Shown: in pieces, positions 1-7,562 of the stretch
Numbering within the stretch: the first letter of the stretch is position 1
Layout of the letters: each line of letters opens with the position of its first letter
Source: DASZOC01 sp035550975
GTDB taxonomy: Bacteria; Actinomycetota; CADDZG01; WHSQ01
Assembly: GCA_035550975.1 (NCBI GenBank)
Contig: DASZOC010000057.1
Location: 1-23,050 of the forward strand
Direction of reading: 5' to 3'
Length of the DNA: 23,050 bases
Program-made: the position numbers and the translations under genes
The notes under the pieces: model-generated
The model's input: the letters and a program-made list of their open reading frames with translations, nothing else
Told to the model about the DNA's origin: nothing
The model's database searches: none

Positions 1-81
1 GCGGGCGCGCGCGCGCGGGGCGGGGGCGGGGGTGGGCGAGCGGTTGCTGGCGGCCGCGCTCTAGCCGCGCCCGCCGCGGGA
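1..81. repeat. G-rich low-complexity edge: alternating GC tract and G-quadruplex motif
   Basis: Positions 5-16 are six GC dinucleotides. Positions 17-36 on the plus strand carry four G-runs (17-20, 22-26, 28-32, 34-36) separated by single bases, which fits the consensus for a parallel G-quadruplex. The stretch lies downstream of the stop codon of the ribosome-rescue gene, and no coding region can be supported in it. Because it sits at the window edge, it may be the reason an assembly stopped here, or the end of a larger intergenic region. I see no convincing intrinsic terminator. Confidence 0.6.
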
Positions 82-498
82 TCAATCTCCCGGTGGCGTC
101 CGCCGCATCTTCTTCACGTCCGACCGCCGCCGTTTCTGATCGAGCCGGCGCTGCTTCGACGCGGCGGTCGGCGCCGTTGCAACGCGCGACCTGCGAGTGG
201 CGAGCGCCTGCGCGACGAGCCGCCGCAGTCGCTCGTTCACATCTTCTTTGTTCCGGTGTTGCGAGCGGTACCGGTCCGATGCCAGCCGTAGCGTCCCGGA
301 GCTATCGAGCCTGCGCCCGAGGCTCTCGAGCAACCGCGCCCGCTGGCGGGGGCCGAGCGCGTTCGACCCCGCGACGTTCCAGACCAGCTCGACCTTCGTC
401 GACGTCTTGTTGGCGTGTTGCCCCCCGGGACCGCCCGAACGGCTGTAGCGGTACTCGAGCTCGGAATCGGGAACCGTCAGCGACCGCGTCACCCTCAC
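82..498 (-). CDS. arfB: ArfB-type peptidyl-tRNA hydrolase (ribosome rescue)
   Basis: This is a class I release-factor-like protein of 138 residues from the chosen start, close to the 140 residues of E. coli ArfB/YaeJ. Family members enter ribosomes stalled without a stop codon and hydrolyse the peptidyl-tRNA. The catalytic GGQ tripeptide is at residues 25-27, inside a GGPGGQHANK stretch followed by TSTKVEL. There is no stop-codon recognition domain. The C-terminal tail is rich in Arg and Lys (KQRRLDQKRRR, DVKKMRR), as expected for the part that occupies the empty mRNA channel. I chose the GTG at 498-496, two bases after the stop of the upstream DUF255 gene; an ATG at 570 would add 24 residues overlapping that gene and lacks family resemblance. 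A GTG at 492 is also possible. The spacing implies translational coupling with the DUF255 gene. Confidence 0.88.
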   Translation of the reverse strand: MRVTRSLTVPDSELEYRYSRSGGPGGQHANKTSTKVELVWNVAGSNALGPRQRARLLESLGRRLDSSGTLRLASDRYRSQHRNKEDVNERLRRLVAQALATRRSRVATAPTAASKQRRLDQKRRRSDVKKMRRTPPGD

Positions 499-500
499 GA

Positions 501-2510
501 TCAGGCGGCGAGCTCGCGGCGCAGGTCCTCGGGTTCGGTCACGGGTGCCTTGCACACCCCGCGCCGGCACACGTAAGCGGTTGCGCGACCGTCGCGCATC
601 GGCCGGTCGCGCAGCAGCGGGATGGTCTCGGATCCCGCGAGTGATCCCGTAACCAGGACGCGATTCGGCAGGTAGACGCCCCGCACCGTCTCGATCAAGG
701 CGTCGGTGTCGGGCGCGTGCCGATCGCCGACGACGACGACCTCGAGGGGTGCCCCCGTGTAGAAGTCGACGGCGCCGAGGAGGTGCCCGAAACCACCCGG
801 AGACCGGACCATCGCCTCGCGCAGGATGCGCATGATCTCGAGTGCCTTCGCTTCGTAGCCGCGTTCGCCGGTGATCAGGGAAAGGCGCTGGAGCTCGACG
901 GCGAACACCGAGTTCGCGGCAGGGACGGCGTTGTCGATCAGGTCCTTGGACCGCGTGACGAGCTGTTCTGCGTCATGACCCGTCGTGAAGAACCCACCAC
1001 GTTCGGCATCGTGGAACAACCGGATCGCTTCGTCTGCAGCCCATCGTGCCTCCGTCAGCCACCGCTCGTCGAACGTCGTCTCGTACAGGGCCAGGCACGC
1101 CTCGAGGACGAGCGCGTAGTCCTCCGCGTATGCGAGGTGACGCACGTCCGCGGTCCCGTCGATGCCGCGGTAAGAGCGCATCAGCCGTCCGTCGATGCGC
1201 AGGTTCGAAAGGACGAAGTCCATGATGTCGACCGCAGCCTCGATCCATGGAGACTGCGACATGATCCATCCCGCTTCCGCGAGACCCGATGCCGCCAGGG
1301 CGTTCCACGCGGTCAAGACCTTCGTGTCGGTTTCCGGCCGCACCCGCTCGTTGCGCGCCGCCAACAAGCGGCGGCGTGCCCTGTCGACGGCGTCGGGGTC
1401 TTCGGGCGCTGTTGCATAGACGGGGATGTTCTTTCCTTCGAAGTTGCCGTGCTCGGTGATCCCCCAGTGCGCGGTCGCCTCCGCGGCGTCGTCTCCGGCC
1501 ACATCGCGAAACTCTTCGAGGCTCCACACGTAGAAGCGGCCCTCTTCACCTTCGGAGTCGGCGTCGAGCGACGACCACAACCCGCCCGCGGGATCCCGCA
1601 TCTCGGTGAGCATCCACGCCACGGTCGCTTCGGCTACCTCGCGATAACGCGGCTCGCCCAGTTGCCGCCATGCCCGCGCGTACGTTCGGATCAGCTGCGC
1701 GTTGTCGTACAGCATCTTCTCGAAATGCGGGACTATCCACTCGCGGTCGACCGAATAGCGCGCGAAGCCGCCGCCTAGCTGATCGAACATCCCGCCCGCG
1801 GCCATCGCGTCCAGCGTCCGCTTCGCCATCGCCCCGGCCTCGTCATGCCCGCGGTGGTTCATCCGTAGCAGGAAGTCGATCGTCATCGGTTGCGGGAACT
1901 TGGGGGCGCTCCCGAAGCCACCCCAGGCTTCGTCGAAGCTGCCGCGCAGTCCGCGCAGCGCCATCGTGAGAACGTCCGACGACACCGGGTCCGCCGAAGC
2001 CGCGAGCTTCGAGAGCCCGCCGAGGTGCTCGAGGAGCTTCGCGCCCTGCTGCTCGGCTTCGTCCCTCCGCTCCCGCCACGTCTGGGCGACCGCGGTCAGC
2101 AACCGCTTGAAAGACGGCATCCCGTAACGGTCTTCCGGTGGGAAATACGTGCCCCCGTAGAAGGGGACCCCCTCCGGGGTAAGGAAGACCGTCATCGGCC
2201 ACCCTCCGTGCCCGGTCATCGTCTGGACGGCTTCCATATACACGGCGTCGAGGTCGGGACGCTCTTCTCGGTCCACCTTGATCGGCACGAAGTGCTCGTT
2301 CATGAGGCGCGCGGTCGCCGGGTCCTCAAACGACTCGCGCTCCATCACGTGACACCAGTGACATGCGGCATAGCCGATCGACAGCAGGATCGGCTTGTCT
2401 TCACGGGCCGCGGCCGCGAGCGCTTCCTCGCTCCAGGGCCACCAGTCGACGGGGTTGTCTTTGTGCTGGAGGAGGTAGGGCGAAGTCTCCGACGTGAGGC
2501 GGTTCGTCAT
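501..2510 (-). CDS. DUF255 thioredoxin-fold / six-hairpin protein (YyaL/SSP411-like)
   Basis: The protein has 669 residues, the usual size of the YyaL/spermatogenesis-associated protein 20 family. Its start, RLTSETSPYLLQHKDNPVDW, is the family hallmark. Residues 1 to about 165 form a thioredoxin-like domain with a CHWCH redox motif at residues 50-54 and the conserved GGWPM segment at 102-106, whose proline is in the expected cis-Pro position. The remainder, about residues 190-580, resembles the alpha/alpha six-hairpin fold of N-acyl-glucosamine epimerases and glycosidases (KFPQP, GGGFARYSVDREWIVPHFEKM, and the LDADSEGEEGRFYVW segment). Physiological function is not established for this family; a redox or sugar-related role is often guessed. 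No signal peptide is visible, so it is probably cytosolic. The ATG is preceded by an inverted repeat (2520-2543) whose G-rich arm is the only Shine-Dalgarno-like sequence. Confidence 0.9.
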   Translation of the reverse strand: MTNRLTSETSPYLLQHKDNPVDWWPWSEEALAAAAREDKPILLSIGYAACHWCHVMERESFEDPATARLMNEHFVPIKVDREERPDLDAVYMEAVQTMTGHGGWPMTVFLTPEGVPFYGGTYFPPEDRYGMPSFKRLLTAVAQTWRERRDEAEQQGAKLLEHLGGLSKLAASADPVSSDVLTMALRGLRGSFDEAWGGFGSAPKFPQPMTIDFLLRMNHRGHDEAGAMAKRTLDAMAAGGMFDQLGGGFARYSVDREWIVPHFEKMLYDNAQLIRTYARAWRQLGEPRYREVAEATVAWMLTEMRDPAGGLWSSLDADSEGEEGRFYVWSLEEFRDVAGDDAAEATAHWGITEHGNFEGKNIPVYATAPEDPDAVDRARRRLLAARNERVRPETDTKVLTAWNALAASGLAEAGWIMSQSPWIEAAVDIMDFVLSNLRIDGRLMRSYRGIDGTADVRHLAYAEDYALVLEACLALYETTFDERWLTEARWAADEAIRLFHDAERGGFFTTGHDAEQLVTRSKDLIDNAVPAANSVFAVELQRLSLITGERGYEAKALEIMRILREAMVRSPGGFGHLLGAVDFYTGAPLEVVVVGDRHAPDTDALIETVRGVYLPNRVLVTGSLAGSETIPLLRDRPMRDGRATAYVCRRGVCKAPVTEPEDLRRELAA

Positions 2511-2519
2511 CTCGCGATC

Positions 2520-2562
2520 ATCCCCCGGTAGCGGCCGGGGGATGCGCGACGGACGCTACCGG
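2520..2562 (-). promoter_or_regulatory. Two overlapping, mutually exclusive inverted repeats before the DUF255 gene
   Basis: Stem A pairs 2520-2528 (atcccccgg) with 2535-2543 (ccgggggat): nine perfect base pairs and a six-base loop. Stem B pairs 2525-2533 (ccggtagcg) with 2554-2562 (cgctaccgg), also nine perfect pairs. They share 2525-2528, so an RNA can form only one. Both fit in the 59-base gap between the zinc-finger gene stop and the DUF255 start. In the minus-strand transcript stem A buries the GGGGGA that would serve as ribosome-binding site, while stem B leaves part of it free. No T-run follows, so stem A is not a standard terminator. Regulation is inferred only from the pairing. Confidence 0.5.
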
Positions 2563-2569
2563 ATCGGGG

Positions 2570-3190
2570 TCAGCGAGGCGAGAAGCACATGCGGCACGTC
2601 GTCGCGGTCGACCCGTTCACCGCGCCGCAAGAAGAACACTTCCACCCCTCGGCCGTCTCCGCGGTGGCAACCGAACTCGCGGCGGTGCCAAAGCTGGTGG
2701 TGGTGTGCGTGGCCGTGGTCGCGCCGGCTCCCGGCGACACCCACTGTCCGGTCCCCTCGTCGTAGACGAGCAACTCCCCGCCGCGCTTGAACCACCAGCG
2801 CCCGTCGCGCTCGAACGGCTGTTCCTCCGGCTCGTCGCCGCGCAGGGTCGGCCCCGTAGCCTCGCCGCCGAACCCCTGTCCCTGCGACTGTGGTGCAGAG
2901 GTCGCGGGAGCCGCCTCGGACATCGGGACGAACCCCGTGCTGACCTCTTGTCTCTGTTCGGGTGCGGCGTACGAGGGTTGATACGACGCGGCGGGCTGCG
3001 CGAACGACTGCTCGGGGGCGGTGCCGAGCGACAGATCCGCGCCGCCGGTTCTCGGAGAAGCGCCCGTCACGCCGGGCCCGGATGCGAGGTCCTTCCTCAT
3101 CGCGTTGATCGCGTTCAACACCCCCAGCAACGCGACCAGGTTCAGCAGAAGCAAGAGCAACATCAACAGCTGGAAGACGATGTCAGGCAT
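2570..3190 (-). CDS. Membrane-anchored protein with C-terminal RanBP2-type zinc finger
   Basis: I do not recognise a named family for the whole 206-residue protein. Residues 5-30 form one strongly hydrophobic segment (LLMLLLLLLNLVALLGVL), likely a membrane anchor. Residues 35-125 are low-complexity and rich in Pro, Ala, Gln and Ser, probably disordered. Residues 127-151 (FERDGRWWFKRGGELLVYDE and following GTGQWV) look like a small folded beta element. Residues 183-202 match the RanBP2-type zinc finger pattern W-x-C-x2-C-x3-N-x6-C-x2-C exactly. In eukaryotes such fingers bind RNA or ubiquitin; the ligand here is unknown. The ATG at 3190 is preferred over an upstream in-frame start at 3436, because the extra residues are not protein-like and would overlap purA. 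AGGGG sits a few bases before the ATG. The gene diverges from purA. Confidence 0.75.
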   Translation of the reverse strand: MPDIVFQLLMLLLLLLNLVALLGVLNAINAMRKDLASGPGVTGASPRTGGADLSLGTAPEQSFAQPAASYQPSYAAPEQRQEVSTGFVPMSEAAPATSAPQSQGQGFGGEATGPTLRGDEPEEQPFERDGRWWFKRGGELLVYDEGTGQWVSPGAGATTATHTTTSFGTAASSVATAETAEGWKCSSCGAVNGSTATTCRMCFSPR

Positions 3191-3233
3191 GGGTCCCCTC
3201 GCGGTCGTGTCTCGGATCGCCACCATCATCCCC

Positions 3234-3250
3234 GAACCTCGTGGAGGTTC
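3234..3250. promoter_or_regulatory. Perfect palindrome in the purA divergent region (possible operator)
   Basis: gaacctc (3234-3240) and gaggttc (3244-3250) are perfect reverse complements around a 3-base centre. The site lies 44 bases before the zinc-finger gene start and about 107 bases before the purA start, in the only divergent gap of the window. Its size and symmetry suit a dimeric regulator. It does not match a PurR box I can recall well enough to name, and a chance palindrome or a short RNA hairpin remains possible. Confidence 0.35.
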
Positions 3251-3297
3251 CAAGCGCGGGCGAAGGTTTCTTCCGAGGTCGTGGCATAGACGAACCG

Positions 3298-3303
3298 TAC
3301 AAT
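3298..3303 (+). promoter_or_regulatory. Candidate -10 element for purA
   Basis: TACAAT at 3298-3303 differs from the sigma-70-type TATAAT at one base and lies 53 bases before the purA start. No good -35 hexamer is found at 16-19 bases upstream, which is common for actinobacterial promoters. It is placed sensibly for transcription of the whole pur run. Evidence is a single short match. Confidence 0.3.
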
Positions 3304-3356
3304 CCTGCAGTACTTGGTCCCGCAGAAGCCGAGGATGCAGCGGAGGGAGAGTCTCG

Positions 3357-4640
3357 ATGCCGGGCACCGCCCTGGTCGGTCTCCAGTGGGGGGACGAAGG
3401 CAAAGGCAAGGTCACCGATCTCCTAACGAGAGACAACGACGTCGTCGTTCGCTACCAGGGCGGCAACAACGCGGGGCACACGATCGTCATCGAGGGTGAG
3501 CGGTACGCGCTCCACCTGATCCCGACCGGGATGCTCTACCCGCACTGCATACCGGTGATCGGTCCGGGAGTCGTCGTGAACCCGCAGGTCCTGCTCGAGG
3601 AGATGGACGCGCTGTCACAGCGAGGCATCGACGTGTCGCGCCTGCTGCTGTCCGGCAACGCTCACCTGATCATGCCGTACCACCTGGAGCTCGACCGGGT
3701 CACGGAGCGGCGGCTCGGCAAGAACCGGCTTGGTACGACCAAACGTGGCATCGGTCCCGCGTACGCGGACAAGGCCGCGCGGATCGGCCTCCGGGTCCAG
3801 GATCTGCTCGACCCGAAGATCTTCGGCGAGAAGCTCGAGGTCGCGTTGAAGGAGAAGAACGTGGTCCTGACGCGGGTCTACGGTCGTTTGCCGATCGAAC
3901 GCGCCGCAGTCGAAGACGAATACCTCGGATACGCGGAGCGACTCGCTCCGCACATCACCGATACGTCTCTGTTCGTCCAGCAGGCTCTAGACGCCGGTAA
4001 GTCTGTGATGTTCGAGGGGGCGCAGGCGACGATGCTCGATCTCGATCACGGGACCTATCCGTTCGTTACTTCTTCGAACCCGATAGCGGGCGGTGCTTGT
4101 GTCGGCGCGGGCGTCGGCCCGCGCGATATCCAGCGGATCATCGGTATCACCAAGGCGTACTGCACGCGGGTTGGATCCGGTCCCTTTCCTTCGGAGGCGG
4201 ATCCGACCGATGCAGAGGTCCTCGTGGAAGCGGGACAGGAGTACGGCACCACGACCGGTCGCAAGCGAAGGTGCGGCTGGTTCGATGCCGTTGCGGGACG
4301 CTACGCGGCGCGCCTCAACACCCTGACCGAGGTGGTCGTCACGAAGCTGGACGTCCTGTCGGTGTTCGACGAGATACGCGTCTGCGTCGCGTACGAGTAC
4401 GACGGTGATCGTTTCGACGAGCTCCCGCCCAACCAGACGATCTTCAACAAGTGCCGCCCCGTATACGAGTCCTTCCCCGGCTGGTCGGAGGACATCACGG
4501 ATGCCCAGACCTTGAACGACCTGCCGAAGGAGGCACGCGCGTACCTCGAGACGATCGAGGGGCTGCTAGGTGTGCCGATCTCTTGGGCCTCGGTCGGCCC
4601 GAAACGCGACCAGATCGTCAAGGTGTCGGAGGCTGCGTGA
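3357..4640 (+). CDS. purA: Adenylosuccinate synthetase
   Basis: PurA joins IMP and aspartate using GTP to make adenylosuccinate, the first step from IMP to AMP. The protein has 427 residues, the normal length. The GTP-binding WGDEGKGK motif begins at residue 11, placing Asp13 and, in GGNNAGHT, His41 at the same numbers as the E. coli catalytic pair. The segment GTTKRGIGPAYADK and the C-terminal SWASVGPKRDQIV are typical. The ATG at 3357 is supported by a GGAGG at 3342-3346; a longer upstream reading frame would add 112 residues of unrelated sequence and is rejected. Its stop overlaps the purD GTG by four bases (GTGA). It heads the long plus-strand run, unlike B. subtilis, where purA is separate from the main pur operon. 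Confidence 0.97.
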   Translation: MPGTALVGLQWGDEGKGKVTDLLTRDNDVVVRYQGGNNAGHTIVIEGERYALHLIPTGMLYPHCIPVIGPGVVVNPQVLLEEMDALSQRGIDVSRLLLSGNAHLIMPYHLELDRVTERRLGKNRLGTTKRGIGPAYADKAARIGLRVQDLLDPKIFGEKLEVALKEKNVVLTRVYGRLPIERAAVEDEYLGYAERLAPHITDTSLFVQQALDAGKSVMFEGAQATMLDLDHGTYPFVTSSNPIAGGACVGAGVGPRDIQRIIGITKAYCTRVGSGPFPSEADPTDAEVLVEAGQEYGTTTGRKRRCGWFDAVAGRYAARLNTLTEVVVTKLDVLSVFDEIRVCVAYEYDGDRFDELPPNQTIFNKCRPVYESFPGWSEDITDAQTLNDLPKEARAYLETIEGLLGVPISWASVGPKRDQIVKVSEAA

Positions 4641-5922
4641 ACATCCTGTTGTTGGGTTCTGGTGGTCGAGAGAGTGCGCTCGGTTGGGGAATCGCGCGGA
4701 GCGGCGCACGGCTGACGTCCCTGCCGGGCAATCCGGGGCTCGAGGAGATCGGCGAGGTGATACCGGGCGACCCGAGCAGTCCGGACGAGGTCGTGCGCGT
4801 AGCACGACGACGTGGCGCGGACCTCGTCGTGGTCGGTCCCGAAGCGCCGCTAGTCGCGGGAGTGGGCGATGCGCTGCGCGCGTCGGGGTTCAAGGTGTTC
4901 GGTCCGGACGCAGCCGCTGCCCGCATCGAAGGATCCAAGCAGCACGCCAAGGAGCTGATGAACCGGGCCGGGATCCCGACCGCTCGCGCGCGCACCTGCG
5001 ACGACGTTGCTCCTGCACTCGACTTCCTCGACGAGCTCGGCCCCCCCTACGTCATCAAGGCAGATGGTCTCGCCGCGGGTAAGGGGGTCGTCGTCACCTC
5101 CGACCGCCGCGAAGCCAAGGAGGCTGTCCGCGACCGGATCGAACGAGGTGTCTTCGGCGATGCCGGCCGGACCGTGCTGATCGAAGAGTTCCTGGACGGG
5201 CCGGAGACATCGTTGATCGCGTTCTGCGACGGTAGCCACGCGGTCGCGTGTGAACCGGCTCAGGACTACAAGCGCGTCTACGACGGCGACCGGGGCCCGA
5301 ATACCGGCGGCATGGGGTCCTACAGTCCGGTGCCGGATTGCCCCTCCGACATGGCGGAACGTATCGTCGACGAGGTGATCGAGCCGATGCTGGCCGAGAC
5401 GGCGCGGGGCGGCGCTCCCTTCACCGGTGCTCTCTACGCAGGTCTTGCTCTCACGTCGCGGGGGCCGCGTGTGATCGAGTTCAACGCGCGTTTCGGCGAT
5501 CCCGAGACGCAGGCGCTGATCCCTCGACTCGCCTCGGATCTGTCGGAGGTCTGTCTCGCGGCGGCCTCGGGGGAGCTCGCAGGAGTCGGTCTCGACTGGC
5601 GAGACGAGGCTTGTGTTGCGGTGGTCCTCGCCTCCGGCGGTTACCCGGGCGACCACGAGGTGGGATACCCGGTAACCGGGCTCGGCGAAGCCGCCGCCCG
5701 CGAGGACGTCTTGGTGTTTCACGCAGGTACCGCCCTGCACGACGGCGAGATCGTGACGTCCGGGGGCCGCGTCCTGGCGGTAACCGCTCTCGGTGCGACG
5801 TTCGAGCAAGCGCGCGAGCGTGCCTACGCAGCGGCGGATGTCATCGAGTTCGAGAACAAGCAGCTGCGCCGTGACATCGCCGAGCGCGCGGTCAGTGGTG
5901 GCATCCCGACGCCGGTCTCCGG

Positions 5923-5926
<4 letters not shown>
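4637..5926 (+). CDS. purD: Phosphoribosylamine-glycine ligase (GAR synthetase)
   Basis: PurD uses ATP to couple phosphoribosylamine with glycine, the second step of IMP synthesis. The 429-residue protein is the usual length and has the N-terminal Rossmann-like domain, the ATP-grasp domain (VIKADGLAAGKGVVV near 139-153, EFNARFGDPETQ near 281-292) and the signature GPNTGGMGSYSP near 220-231. The start is the GTG at 4637, overlapping the purA stop as GTGA. One oddity: the first motif reads GSGGRESAL (residues 7-15), whereas most PurD proteins have His at the residue that is Ser13 here. The interval up to the VGPEAPLV motif is also somewhat short. The rest of the active site looks intact, so I infer a working enzyme. 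It overlaps purE by four bases (ATGA). Confidence 0.96.
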
Positions 5927-6420
<494 letters not shown>

Positions 6421-6431
6421 GGACGTCCGCG

Positions 6432-7553
6432 ATGCGAGTCGGCGTCGTGGGTGGCGGACAGCTGGGGCGCATGCTGGGGCTCGCCGGCATCCCGTTGGGG
6501 TGCAGCTTCACGTTCCTCGATCCATCCGAGCGCGCCGGAGCCCGCGCCGTCGGCCGGCTCCTGGTCGGCGCCTACGACGACGACGAGCGCTTGGCGGAGC
6601 TGGCGGCGACCAGCGACGTCGTCACGTACGAGTTCGAGAACGTTCCCGCCGATGCGGCGCGCCGCATAGACGCGTCCGTACCGGTGTTCCCTCCGCCGCG
6701 CGCTCTCGAGCTGACGCAGGATCGTGCGACGGAGAAGCAGCTGTTCGAGAAGTGTGGCATGGACGTCGCTCCCTACACCTCCGCAACCGGCACGGACCAG
6801 CTGGCTGCAGCCGTCGACCAGATCGGTCTCCCGTGCGTCGTCAAGACACGTCGCGAGGGCTACGACGGCAAGGGGCAGGTGGTCGTGCGTTCGACCGCGG
6901 ACCTGGCCACGATCGGCGGCGACCTGATCGAGCGCGACCTGCTCGTCGAGGCATGGGTCGATCTGCGCCGCGAGCTGTCGATCGTCGCGGTTCGAACCAC
7001 AGGCGGCGACGTCACCACCTATCCTTTGGTCGAGAACCTCCATCACGAAGGGATCCTCCGGGTGTCGCGCGCCCCGGCCCCCGAGACAGAATCGCTTCGG
7101 CCACGGGCCGAGCGCGCGGTCCGCGCCCTCATGGACGAGCTGGGCCACGTCGGCGTCTTGACGGTGGAGCTGTTCGAGACGCGCGACGGGCGGTTGCTCG
7201 GCAACGAGATGGCGCCCCGGGTCCACAACTCGGGCCACTGGACGATCGAAGGAGCCGAGACCAGCCAGTTCGAGAACCACATCCGTGCGATCACCCGGCT
7301 GCCTCTCGGATACACCGTCGCCCGCGGCCACAGCGCGATGGTCAATCTGATAGGCGAGGTGCCCGAGCCCGCCCACGCGCTGCGCATAGACGGAGCTCAC
7401 CTGCACCTCTACGACAAGGAGCCGAGACCCGGCCGCAAGGTCGGTCACGTGACGGTGCGCCGCGATTCGCCCGCCGAGGTGGAGGAAGCGCTCTCCGCTA
7501 TGCGGGGGATGCCGGGGACGTACCTCGAAGGGTCGGGCACCACGCCTCTTTAG
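6432..7553 (+). CDS. purK: N5-carboxyaminoimidazole ribonucleotide synthase
   Basis: PurK is an ATP-grasp enzyme that carboxylates AIR with bicarbonate and ATP to give N5-CAIR, the substrate of PurE next door. The protein has 373 residues from the ATG at 6432. It opens with VGVVGGGQLGRML, the family nucleotide-fold signature, followed by TYEFENVP at residues 65-72. The ATP-grasp core shows LPCVVKTRREGYDGKGQVVV and, near the C-terminus, GNEMAPRVHNSGHWTIEGAE. The last part ends in a small domain with MRGMPGTYLEG. An open frame extends far upstream of 6432, but it lies inside purD and purE and does not resemble the family. Confidence 0.97.
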   Translation: MRVGVVGGGQLGRMLGLAGIPLGCSFTFLDPSERAGARAVGRLLVGAYDDDERLAELAATSDVVTYEFENVPADAARRIDASVPVFPPPRALELTQDRATEKQLFEKCGMDVAPYTSATGTDQLAAAVDQIGLPCVVKTRREGYDGKGQVVVRSTADLATIGGDLIERDLLVEAWVDLRRELSIVAVRTTGGDVTTYPLVENLHHEGILRVSRAPAPETESLRPRAERAVRALMDELGHVGVLTVELFETRDGRLLGNEMAPRVHNSGHWTIEGAETSQFENHIRAITRLPLGYTVARGHSAMVNLIGEVPEPAHALRIDGAHLHLYDKEPRPGRKVGHVTVRRDSPAEVEEALSAMRGMPGTYLEGSGTTPL

Positions 7554-7562
7554 GATGGGTGG

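Noticed and set aside
717..1778. A 353-codon plus-strand open frame opposite the DUF255 gene
   Set aside because: The DUF255 protein on the minus strand has clear family motifs throughout; the plus-strand frame is a compositional shadow.
3021..3356. In-frame upstream extension of purA by 112 codons
   Set aside because: PurA homologues begin at the MPGTALVGLQWGDEGKGK segment, and the GGAGG before 3357 supports that start. The extension is antisense to the zinc-finger gene.
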